From Polytrichum commune (Eukaryota; Streptophyta; Polytrichopsida; Polytrichales; Polytrichaceae): 64,000 nucleotides of DNA. Under the pieces are notes generated by a model. It searched no databases and was not told where the DNA came from. It saw only the letters and a list, made by a program, of their open reading frames with translations. The translations under genes were made by a program, and so were the position numbers. Shown here piece after piece: positions 11,060 through 20,880 of this stretch (within the stretch, counting starts at the first letter, position 1; the number at the start of each line of letters is the position of its first letter). The stretch is taken from positions 5,640,001 through 5,704,000 of the forward strand of contig OX485804.1 of the NCBI GenBank assembly GCA_950295325.1, given 5' to 3'.

Positions 11060-11937
11060 TTGTCGGTGCAAATCTGGACCACATTATGTCGACCAACCTT
11101 TTCCACAAATGGTTGAATTTGAGCAGCAACGTATACATGATCCTTGTGATTTCCCGTGGTATCAATGGTACCCAAGAAAACGTCTCCCTTTGTGCCGCAT
11201 TGGAGAACGTTTAGGAGAGGTCGGTTTTGCACGTTGTCCCATCCATCACAACATATTGTAACACCGTATTTTTCAACGGAATTCCCCATCTTCTCCTTCA
11301 CTTGCCTATCTAGGTCAACATTTTTATCAGTTAACAACTTCGTACGGATGGCATTGTACGATGGTGGTGTGTAGGTTGGCATTCGATGACGGGCAGTTTC
11401 ACGCACAGCATGAACAAATGTAGGATGTCTCACAATGTTGAAAGGAATGTTAGCTTCATAAAAAGCCGTTGCCCATGCTCTATCAAGGAGTTGTTTTGTT
11501 GACACATTAAATCCCTCCGTTATGTTGAGTTGACGTAGTTCACGAGGAGGTGTGCCATATATCACAACATCAGAATGTTGAGTGGATTGGGACATAAGCA
11601 AAGGCTCTGTTTCACTAATTACGGAGTCCGTTATAATAGGCTCCAGAGGTACAATATCTGGCACCGGAGAGTCCTCATTTACAATGCCTACATGTAAGGG
11701 CACAATGCCTCCGCAATGTTCAAACAAGACCCTAATATGCGGGGGTACCATCCTACATGTGGAAACATCACAAGCACCCCCTACAGGAGGTCTATAACCA
11801 AGGTGGGCCAACATTCTATTTCCTCGGTAAGATATGACGAACGGGCAAAACCTACATTTAACCTGCCTTTGTGATTTACCGGGAACCATCCCCTTATCCT
11901 CGTACCAATGATCCCATGCATCATTTCGGCGTGGCAT

Positions 11938-12182
11938 GACTTCAACAAAACCTGCAAATACAAACAAGTTAGAGCAAGTAACTTTGATCGCATACTAGGT
12001 CCTGTTCAAGAGTGCCACAAGGGCAACCCTAATTCACAGTCACTAGATTGGACAAAGTATCCTCTGCATTCGGGTCTCACGCATTCAATCCTCACTCCTC
12101 AAAGGAGAATCAAAAGACTTGAGACACACTATGTCAGTGGAGGCAAAAATGGCACCTTGAACCCTCAATTTATAGTATTCGA
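11938..12182. other. Upstream region of the hAT gene
   Basis: It contains a TTTGCAG acceptor-like site (minus strand, next to the start codon), which would suit a 5' leader intron. Nothing else was recognised. Confidence 0.35.
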
Positions 12183-12562
12183 ATCGGACGGGGGAGCGGA
12201 CGGAAGGGGGGGGGGGGGGAGCGGACGGAGGGGGGGGAGCGGACGGGGGAGCGGACGGACGGGGGGGGGGGGGGGGGGGGGGACGGAGGGGGGGGAGCGG
12301 ACGAGGGAGCGGACGGACGGGGGGGCAGACGGGGAAGCGGACGGAGGGGGGGGGGGAGCGGACGGGGGGGCAGACGGGGAAGCGGACGGAGGGGGGGGGG
12401 AGCGGACAAGGGAGCGGACGGGGGAGCGGACGGGGGAGCGGACGGGGGGGGGGCGGACGGGGGAGGGGGGGGTTGGGAACGGGAGCGGACGGGGGGGAAC
12501 GGTGGCGAACGGGGATTGTGAACGGGAGCGGACGGGGGGGAACAGGGGCGAACGGGGGTTGG
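12183..12562. repeat. G-rich GAGCGGACGG minisatellite, right array
   Basis: Tandem GGGGGAGCGGACGG-type units with variable G-runs, grading at the right end into GGGAACGG(G/T)GGCGAACGG units. The core GCGGAC and the G-on-plus polarity are the same as in the array at 1886-2460. All reading frames here are low complexity. Confidence 0.9.
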
Positions 12563-12686
12563 GAACTGTCGCAACCCTTGCTAGGTCCCTTAATAATCTT
12601 GCCAATTTTCAATTCTAGCAAAGGTTACGAGTCGCTAACCCTTCGCATTCCGCCATGCTATTGGATAGCTCCTCTTACCCCGGACC

Positions 12687-13546
12687 AATAGTTCATAGGA
12701 GGGAACCAACCCTCCTACTTTGCTTTCGGGACTCACCCCTTAATCGGTAACCCATTTCCCCAATGTGGACTTCCATCCATGGAAGTCCAATCCTATGTTG
12801 ATCATCGCGTTGCCGGAGCAACACTACAACAACCCGAAGCATACTAGGCAACTATGGCCTCACAATAGGCCAAAGCCCATGGAGGCCTTGCCGTTCGGCC
12901 TCGGGTGGGTGAGGCCACACCACCTCACCCATATAAGCCTCTAGGACTCTACGCGGGGCCCCTACCCCACCGTCAACCAACCTCTTGTCTCTCTACCAAG
13001 AGTTGGGGCCAAGTGGACATTTTCCCTTAGCCGCTGGGCCTAGAAGCCCCCAGCAGCTTCAGACCATCATAACTTCCTTGTATGATGTCTGATTCCAGCA
13101 ACCAACCACTGCATCTTCATCTACGCTTCACGTAGATGCCGATGGACTCCTCGCTTGCCCCATTCGGGGCAAGTCTTGAGGAAGTTATGCCTGTTTGAAC
13201 CTTGGCAGTCCCGGGAATCACTCCCAGGCACTGCTGTACCAGGGTGCTGTCCCGGGACAGCGCCCCACTCAAATGGCCATAACTCCTAGCTCACACCTCG
13301 GATTGAGGTGTTCTTGAGCATTCTAGAATCACCACGCCATGAGCTACGCATAGCTTATGGCCTTACCCTTGTGCCTCCTAGTCTTCGTGGATGGGAGGCG
13401 TTCCCAACGCCCAGGGACCTCATCCACACTAGGATCACTTGGGCCCTCTCACCAACGGCGCCACAAGTCCCGGGTGTCACTCCGGGGTCCCCCTTGTGCC
13501 CATGGTGTTTCGGGCACTCCTCATGGAGAGGTGCGCGACAGGAACG
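12687..13546 (+). repeat. Left arm of ~850-bp inverted repeat
   Basis: Starts ATAGTTCATAGGAGGG and reads inward to about GTGCGCGACAGGAACGG. It pairs with 13815-14649 in inverse orientation along its whole length, with scattered substitutions and small indels. No coding content was recognised. Confidence 0.9.
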
Positions 13547-13814
13547 GAGGCGGACGGGGGGGCGGACGGGCTCTAGTAAAATTTTCCCCACTTTACATTT
13601 ACTTTGCTGACATGTCATCACACGTGGACATTGTAAATCCTACGTGTCAGAAATGGGTTAATGTAATTACACAAAAAAATCGGTAAAATTCAAGTCCGTT
13701 AGGATAAAGACAGCATCCGGCATAATGTCGTGACGGATACGTGTCGTGACGGCACGACATTATGTCGGGATTACCCTCTGTCACGACACAATAGACAACC
13801 CTGGTCACTTCTAC
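13547..13814. repeat. Spacer of the large inverted repeat, with GCGGAC units and a palindrome
   Basis: At 13547-13570 there are two more GGCGGACGGGG units, the same core as the two G-rich arrays. At 13721-13764 there is a hairpin with 12-bp arms (CATAATGTCGTG / CACGACATTATG). Confidence 0.8.
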
Positions 13815-14649
13815 CGTCCATGTCGCGCACCTCTTCATGAGAAGTGCCCAAAACACCATGGGCACAAGGGGGATCTTGGAGTGACACCCGGCACTTGTGC
13901 CGCCATTGGTCAGAGGGCCCAAGTGATTCTAGTGTGGGTGAGGGCCCTGGTTGTTAGGAACGCCTCCCACCCAACGAAACTAGGAGTCACGAGGGTAAGG
14001 CCATGAGCTATGCATAGAATGCTCAAGAACATTCTAATCGGAGGTGTGAGCTAGGAGATATGGCAATGTGACTGGGGCGTTGTCCTAGGACAACGCCCTG
14101 CTGCAACAGTGGCCTGGGAGTGGCTCTCGGGACTGACAAGGTTTGAACAGGAATAACTTCCTTTATACTTGCCCAAATGGGGTAGGTGAGGAGTCCATTG
14201 GCATCTACGTGAAGTGTAAATGATGATGGAGTGGTCGCTTGTAAGCATCCAACATCATACAAGGAAGTTATGGTGTTCTAAAGCTGCTAGGGGCTTCTAG
14301 CCCCAGTGGCTAAAGGGAAATGTCTACTTGGCCCCAACTTTTGGTAGAAACAAAAGGTTTCTTGACGATGGAGTAGGGACCCTGCCAAAAGTCCTAGAGG
14401 CTTATATGGGTGAGGTGGTGTGGCTGAACCCACCCGAGGCCGAATGACACGGCCTCCATGGGCATTGGCCCAATGTGAGGGTATAGTTGCCTAGTATGGT
14501 TCGGGTGGTTATAATGTTGCTCCGGAAACGCGAAGATCAACATAAGATTGGACTTTCATGGATGAAAGTTCACATCTAGAATTAGTTACCGATTAAGGGG
14601 TGAACCCCGAAAGCAAAGTAGGAGGGTTGGTTCCCCTCCTATGAACTAT
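13815..14649 (-). repeat. Right arm of ~850-bp inverted repeat
   Basis: Inverse copy of 12687-13546. Examples are the GTCGCGCACCTC(T)TCATG start, the CACCATGGGCACAAGGGGG block and the terminal GGAGGGTTGGTTCCC..ATGAACTAT. A transcript through the whole locus would fold into a very long hairpin. Confidence 0.9.
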
Positions 14650-15338
14650 ATGGATGGGTGGACTAATCTAGTGTCTCCAAGCAATGATCTTCTCTTTTTT
14701 AGCATCATCCAAATACATTTACAATTCATTTGAGCATCAAATTCATACATGCACATCATCTTAAATTCATCTTAAGCGCATCATTTCATACCTCGGAATA
14801 TTGCTCTTCATCCAACCTAAATCATCATAACTTTATCTAAATTTCATCCATCATACTTATTAATTGCTACCACAAAGGATGGGGGGGGGGGTTGGCTCAA
14901 GATACTTAACTTCCACCAAATTCCACACCGGGCACTCTTGGTTGGATTGGCCAAACAATGAAAGGATTTAATGTTGAGCCACACTTCCAATGAATAGTAT
15001 TTGGATGGATAACCTTTTGTCACGCTCTAAGCCAATACTCCAATCAAGACTAAAACTAGAGTTTTAGCTATAGCTTTTGTCTCTAACTTTGTCACTTATC
15101 ACTAATTCTATCTCTAACTATTAATTATATCTCTACCTCATGCCTCTAAACCCCTACTTCTCTACCTCAATGAGATAGAAAGAATACTCCAAAAACAATG
15201 CAATCAAAAACAATCTAACGAGAACAATACAATTAGTAGCAATACAACTAGCAACAATACAACTAGAACAATACAACCACAACAAGACAACTACAATAAA
15301 ACAACTAGCAGTAATATAACCATAAATAATACAACCTA
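14650..15338. other. Non-coding, with degenerate ACAATACAACTAG repeats
   Basis: No gene. A G-run is present at 14881-14891. From about 15199 to 15330 there are loosely repeated CAATACAACTAG-type units about 13 bp long. Confidence 0.5.
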
Positions 15339-15457
15339 ATGATTGTCCTATCCCCCATAGTTTTTAATCCCAAAATGTTTGTCCTACAAACATTTTGGGA
15401 CATAAAACTCCGGGGGGGGGGGGGGGGTTGGACAATCATTTTAGGACAGAGGAAGTA
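15339..15457. mobile_element. Stowaway-like MITE
   Basis: The ends are AATGATTGTCC and GGACAATCATT. The right end continues TTTAGGACAGAGGAAGTA, the inverse of which resembles the Stowaway (Tc1/mariner) consensus end TACTCCCTCYGTCC. Inside lies a perfect 14-bp hairpin (15369-15382 with 15386-15399) and a long G-run. The left end is shorter than the right. Confidence 0.5.
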
Positions 15458-16279
15458 CTTCACTTCAATTAATATTGGTCTTCCGATATCCTTATATAAT
15501 AGTGTTCACTTTAAAACAATGGAACTATATAGAAGGGTGGAAGAAGGAGTCATGGGGGGCTTACACGATGACCTCATGACATCGCTAGCTGGACTTCTTA
15601 TCTCACCTTATATTATGTCATACTAAGCTTACCCTCTATTGAGTTGGTGCATCACACTTGTGAGCTAGGATCATCCCCACCCTTAGGTGCGTGGTAGTCA
15701 AGGTGAGGGATCCCCCATCCACAGTTTTGTGATGTGCTTAACCTCACACGGAAGCCCTCTTAGCATCGATGGCGACCCGTGGCATTCGACAATCCTTCTT
15801 TATTATTATCAATCACTAGTGTTCACAAACACTAGCATTAAACTTCACCCAAAAAATCCACACAAAAGCCCTAGTGTCCCAAGAAATAATCTTAACCTAA
15901 CCACCCTAATTCAACTACCCTTAGTCCTAACACCATCACTGATCTGCCTAGCTAATTAAGCCCAGAAATTGAGGTTAATACCGCTACCTACTGCCCTTGA
16001 GGGCTTAAGTCTGCCCTTGGAAGCCTGGGTCCAGAAGCCCATGGTCTCTGTGTGAATACAGTCCCTTGTTTCAGACCTTAAGTCAACTGGACCATGTCCG
16101 GTATTCGGTTACGTTGGGTGCCCAGAGGCCCTGTTTGGTGGTGGGATGCCAGTCGAGTCTCCTGGTGAGGTCGGCTCTTCGGTGTGGCAGTCCTTCCCCT
16201 CAACCAGAACTACACCTTGCCTCCCTTCCTCCTGCTGGGTGGTTGCACCTTTAGATGCTCAATTTTCAAGGTTGCGGTG
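15458..16279. other. Non-coding gap
   Basis: Nothing recognised beyond short chance frames. Confidence 0.4.
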
Positions 16280-16287
16280 CTTCCCCC

Positions 16288-16628
16288 CTCGGGGGGGGGG
16301 GGTTTAGTCATTGGTTGGAGTAGCAATATACGTGTGAACAAATGATAGGGTATTTTAAAAACATGGGGGCAAAAATTTATAAATGGACTTAAGCATAATA
16401 TAGGGTATCAAAAATGGCACTGGACATCTTTAAAGTACTATAGGGTATGGAATAATAGGTAATTTGGAATTATAAGTAATGCAAGCCATTTTTCTATTAA
16501 CCCAAAGTAGAAATTTGCATAATGATAGCATGTGAAAAAAAAAATTGAAAGTAATACCCCCCTATAAAACAGTGGTTGTTCGCACTTATATCCTTAACTT
16601 TTTAACACACTGCCCCCCCCCCCCCGAG
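16288..16628. mobile_element. CTCGGGG-family element, copy 1 (341 bp)
   Basis: Bounded by CTCGGGGGGGGG.. and ..CCCCCCCCCGAG, with a perfect 8-bp target duplication CTTCCCCC at 16280-16287 and 16629-16636. About 45 bases in from the left end it has ACGTGTGAACAA, and the inverse right end has AAGTGCGAACAA. These correspond to the ACGTGCG motif of the other copies. It is AT-rich inside and non-coding. Confidence 0.85.
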
Positions 16629-16636
16629 CTTCCCCC

Positions 16637-17467
16637 GCATCAACATACTCAATCGGCAGCTCAGCTAAGTAGATTCGTTCTCCCATGTGAGAACTCCCCT
16701 GATTCGCATTCCTCCTATAATGCTGGGTTTTGTTCTTCGACCGCACAACCAATTTCTCACATACTGCCAACCCAGTGCATGTTTCATGTCGGCTCACCTC
16801 TTGGCCGAATGTGCAGACCTTCCGCACAGTAATCCTCAGCTTTCCTCACCGAATCTGGACGCCTCCACAACAGAACCCTCACCATTGTTGCCACCCTCCA
16901 TTTCCTTCCCCCTCCATTTTATCCACTACCATCCCATTAGTAGCTCCAGATTTCTTCTTCGCTGCCAAAAAAAACTCCTCGCCGCTTCCTCTTCCCCCTT
17001 GCTGCCCGAACACCCACACCAGAGCCCTCCTACCCAGCCTCTGAGACCCCTCCCCGGCGCTACCCGGAAATCCAGAGCCTAATCCAACTTTGGGAGGACG
17101 CCCTACCCCTAAACAAACACATTACTCGCCATAAACCCACAATTAAAAGTGGCTAAGGCCATTCCTGACTTTTCCTTTCACCAAACTCTAATTAAAACCC
17201 CCCACTTTTTAGTTTTCTTCCTTTTGAATCACAACAATCTCACACTTAATTTTGAAACTAACTAAACTTAATTCCCTCCAACCCCATCAAGCCTTAAAAC
17301 TAACACAACAAAATGCTAACATTTATGTTTGAACATGATTTTCAGTTCAATTAAAATGTGGGCACCGATTTGGGCTCACAACACCATTCAAGAAGGGCCA
17401 CATGGAGAAGCCACTATCAAGTGATGAAACTTGGTGTAATCAAAAACACCATTCCACTCACATTAGT
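16637..17467. other. C-rich, non-coding gap
   Basis: Pyrimidine-rich stretches give Pro/Ser-rich open frames at 16687-17082 that lack any recognisable domain. I do not support a gene here. Confidence 0.4.
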
Positions 17468-17833
17468 GTCAAACAAGGATTTGACATTCTTAAGGCACAA
17501 TTTAAAGAAATTTGAACAAAGTCGCACTTGAAAATATATTTTCTTCCTATAGTTATACATTGTTGTTATGTGTTGCACAACATTCTACTTGTAAACAAGG
17601 ATTGTATATTGGACCGATTTCTCATTGATTGCCACCTACGACCTATGCAAGAAGAAGAATTTGCTCCTAGAGAGGACGGTGATCCTTTCTTACCTCCAAG
17701 ACTTATAGGCCTTGTGAGCAAGGAAAGAGGATTGCTAGATGGGAATGTGGCTAGGGAGGATCTATTAGACTACTTGATTCACCTACAAAATATCAATTAC
17801 ATGTCTAGACACCTAGTAGGACCATCGCATTGA
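17468..17833 (+). pseudogene. PIF/Harbinger transposase C-terminal remnant
   Basis: The plus-strand frame reads VKQGFDILKAQFKEI, an in-frame TGA at 17513-17515, TKSHLKI, then FLPIVIHCCYVLHNILLVNKD and a C-terminal tail ending at a stop near 17831. The FxILKxxF and I(V)xxCCxLHN blocks are those of the DDE_Tnp_4 (PIF/Harbinger) nuclease domain. The catalytic DDE residues further upstream are missing or unreadable, so this is a truncated, stop-interrupted fossil. Confidence 0.75.
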
Positions 17834-17899
17834 TATTTTGGGCTAATGCATGCTTTAGACTCTAGGAGGCCGACTCACATGTGACCTCATTTTGACATG

Positions 17900-18325
17900 C
17901 ATGCGATGGTAAAAGTTGACCTCAAATCCTAGTTGAGTGTCATTTTGAAGCTCAACTTTTGTTTCAATCCTACTTGAGTGCCACTTTAAACCTTGCATAC
18001 CTACACAAAAACTCCAAAAGTATGACATGTGGTTCCATCGCTAGAGAAAACTTGTATGACCTGAAAGTCCACATGAATCTCACTTGAGTACCACTTTACA
18101 CCTTGCAACCCTACCATGAAATTCAAAAAAACTAACAGTGGTTCAATGCCTAAAGCGAGTATAACCTCAAATTCCACATTATTCCACTTGAGTGCCATTT
18201 TAAAGTTTGCATGCCTACACTTAAATAAATAAATAAACTCACGTGTAGTTCAATGCCTAAAGCACATGTGAGCTCAAATTCTACATGAATCCTTGAGTGC
18301 CACTTCATAACTTACATACCTACAA
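17900..18325. repeat. ~105-bp degenerate tandem repeat
   Basis: Five diverged copies of ACTTGAGTGCCA(C/T)TTTAAA..TTGCAT(A)CCTACAC, beginning near 17933, 17972, 18083, 18185 and 18293. Each is followed by a GTTCAATGCCTAAAGC / CTCAAATTCCACAT phrase. Inverse copies of the same phrases lie at 19865-20070. Confidence 0.65.
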
Positions 18326-18328
18326 TAA

Positions 18329-18483
18329 GGGCCGCTTTACACTACGGTGGAGAAGTGCACCGGTCGGTCAAGAACTTTCGCCCAAGACATGGTTGTTTGA
18401 GGTGAGGGATGGTATGCCAGAAAAGATGAAAAAATAATAAAATAATGCCTTAAGAAGTCTTGACCGGCCGTAGTGTAACCACC
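18329..18483. mobile_element. Tourist-like MITE, GGGCC..TTTACACTACGG ends
   Basis: The left end is GGGCCGCTTTACACTACGG and the right end is CCGTAGTGTAACCACC, an imperfect inverted repeat. The flanks are TAA (18326-18328) and TAT, close to the TWA preference of PIF/Harbinger elements. Related ends occur at 20077 and at 46802-47130. Confidence 0.5.
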
Positions 18484-18494
18484 TATAGGAGAAG

Positions 18495-19496
18495 CTCGGG
18501 GAGTTCACTGCGATAATATTAGAAAACAACGTGCGGGAAAATATAGGGTAATTTATATTCACAAAAGGAAAAACTTAGAATTTTCTTAGAAGTAATATAG
18601 GTGAGTATGTATGATAAAATTTGTATTATAAATAATATAGGCTTGATACAAATAACGCATATTTTTTAAATATTTGTAAAAATATACCACAGGGTTTAAG
18701 GATCCTAGGTTTTTTTTGAAATAGGGTGTCCTTTGTGTTCAAAGGCGGGAATATTTTGGATGAAAAACTACGTCGATTTAGTTGAAAAAATGGGATGAAA
18801 GATTGATGAGGGCGGATGACGGATTCCTGGGTTTATGATTAAAGGCATGCATTATTTGTTGATTATATACTAGTGTTCTTAAAAGCTAGGAATTGTTTTG
18901 CAAGATGAACATGACATCTTTCATTTTCTATGAACAGTTTTGCTAGTATTTTTAAATGCTATAAACAATTTCTCAAGATAAATTAGAGAAGTTTTAATTT
19001 TGGTTGGTCTTGTGTCTATCTGCTTCAAGTAGGATGTTGTAATATTAACTCTATACCCTTCTACATTATTGCATGGACCCTATTTTTGCTTGCTTTGTTG
19101 TTGGTGTTTTAATTGTTTTTTTTACACTCAGTACCGTTGTGTTTAATTGTGCGTGTAACTTGATTGAGGAACATGGGCTGATTTTGTTGTTTGAAACTAT
19201 TTATGAACACTCTTAATGTAAAACCTTGCTGTGCCTTGGATTTTGGTGACTTAGTACTTTGAATGCTCTTAAACCCTTTGGAGCAAAATCAAATAATTAT
19301 AATGAACATACGTAGCTTAAAATTAGAGCTTCATCAAATTTAAAAGTAATTATAGGGTCATTTAAAAAACAAGAAATTAGCAAATTATATAATAATATGG
19401 TACAAAAAATTAAGGATGGATAATTAAATACCCCTTGAATAAATACCCTTGTCACGCACGTGTATACATATATACATGTCTAGTGAACTCCCCGAG
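18495..19496. mobile_element. CTCGGGG-family element, copy 2 (1002 bp)
   Basis: Ends CTCGGGGAGTTCACT.. and ..AGTGAACTCCCCGAG give a perfect 15-bp inverted repeat. The 8-bp target duplication AGGAGAAG is perfect (18487-18494 and 19497-19504). AACGTGCGGG lies about 35-45 bases inside the left end and the right end has CGCACGTG. It is non-coding. Confidence 0.9.
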
Positions 19497-19504
19497 AGGA
19501 GAAG

Positions 19505-20351
19505 TGTATTGGACAACTTCACCAAGAGGAGAAGTCCACTGGACTACTTCACAAAACGGTCAAAGCCGGCCATAGTAGAAACCTTACCCCCTAAATGACC
19601 ATTGTATTGATATTTATAAAAATTAGATTGATAAAAAAAATGTATATGGCAATGTTTTAGAACTTCTTTCATGACAATAATTTATTTGAAAATGTTCCAC
19701 CTCTATAATACATCCAAATTAAGGTAAATAAGTAGGTAACATTATCTTCTTATTGATTTTTAAAGAAATAACATGTTGGTATAGTCCAGCCTCGTTAATA
19801 CGACACTCGTTTATATGACACCCTCAATATTACGACACATTTTTACGAGACCGAATTTTTTTAGTTTAAGTGTAGGTATGTAGTTTTTAGAATCTCGACC
19901 AAGTAGGTGTCAAACAAAAAATGAGTGCAAATATGCTAACACATTGAACCACGTGTGAGATTTTGAATTTGATGGTAAGGGTGCAAGCTTTAAAGCAATG
20001 CTCATGTAGGAGACAAGGAGGGTTTAAGCTCACATGTGCCTTAGGCATTGAACCGGTTGTGAGGTTTTGAGTTTTAGGGCCACTTTACACTACGGTGGAG
20101 AAGTCCTCTGGTCAAGAATTCTAGGGAATTCTAAAATTTGATTGGCTGAAAGTGACACTCTTGTCCGGTGGTGGTTTACACTACGGCCAAGAGTCCTTTG
20201 GTGGAGAACTTTGTACATGGATGAAATAATGACATGGTTGGCAACATGGCCACACTATTTTCAAGGGGAGTTCTCCGGAGGTCAAGTTTCTTGGGCAACC
20301 TCAAAGCCTCGGACAAGAAACTCCAACTTCAATAAAACATTTCTTCCTCAA
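19505..20351. other. Mosaic of MITE fragments and inverted repeat units
   Basis: It holds a diverged MITE end (GGCCATAGTAGAAACC near 19570), inverse copies of the 105-bp repeat (19865-20070), and a TTA-flanked MITE end GGGCCACTTTACACTACGG at 20077. A further direct copy of a TTTACACTACGGCC end is near 20167. No complete element could be closed here. Confidence 0.5.
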
Positions 20352-20359
20352 AGAAATCT

Positions 20360-20777
20360 CTCGGGGGGTGCACTCCATTGTCAGGTTGAACACCACGTGC
20401 AATAAATAAAATCTACTTTCTACATAAAGCATCACCAAAATGGGTCAAAATTTTATCAATTGTTTTTCATGAGTAGATATACATGGTATCTATAACATAA
20501 TAAAAAAACAATAACCAAATTATTATTTTTGATAAACTTTATAAAAATACCGTTTCTAACTAGAATGACGCAAAATTGAACTAAAACAATTACTACAAAA
20601 TTAAGATGCTCACAAATTTCAAAAATTATATATATATATATATATATATAATATCAATGGTTATGCACATGTAGAAAAAATATCATAATTTTCAAAATTA
20701 TTTATGGCATATAATAAAGGGTAGCAAACTTTTATCGCATGTGGTTATGAAAAGTAAGGGGGTGTGATCGCCCCGAG
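20360..20777. mobile_element. CTCGGGG-family element, copy 3 (418 bp)
   Basis: Ends CTCGGGGGGTGCACTCC.. and ..GTGTGATCGCCCCGAG, with a perfect 8-bp target duplication AGAAATCT (20352-20359 and 20778-20785). CCACGTGC lies about 37 bases inside. It contains a (TA)n run at about 20628-20650. It is non-coding. Confidence 0.88.
20628..20650. repeat. (TA)n microsatellite
   Basis: Eleven or more uninterrupted TA units inside the 418-bp element. Confidence 0.9.
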
Positions 20778-20880
20778 AGAAATCTTTGCACTATTGTTCT
20801 CCCTCTTTAGTATGACATTTTTGGGAAATACAAAAAAGTCGTATTATCGAGGTGTCGTCTTCTCATTACTATGACAAATG

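Larger units (their letters stand above)
5897..11937 (-). pseudogene. hAT-superfamily transposase, split and frameshifted
   Basis: Read on the minus strand from ATG 11937 (MPRRNDAW). A splice-acceptor-like TTTGCAG lies just upstream. The order is a BED-type zinc finger (CRFC ... MLAHLGY), then a DUF659-type catalytic region up to VVQICTDN at 11059. Next comes a 2.84 kb insertion (8218-11058). After it the frame resumes with NAPVMAS, FQGCAAHCLDLLLENWGK and VETRFATNFIM. The C-terminal hAT dimerisation domain follows, with CSASACERNWSMYS at about 7250-7290, and then a roughly 400-residue acidic, low-complexity tail ending at 5897. There are three lesions: the insertion, a one-base frameshift in an A-run near 8046-8049, and an in-frame TAG at 7571-7573. 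The protein would act in the nucleus on its element's ends, but this copy is dead. The identification rests on the SACERNWS and CAAHCLDLLLE motifs and is firm. Confidence 0.9.

Noticed and set aside
12085-12621. Overlapping Pro/Ser/Arg-rich frames of up to 178 codons
   Set aside because: They are the same artefact in the second G-rich array.
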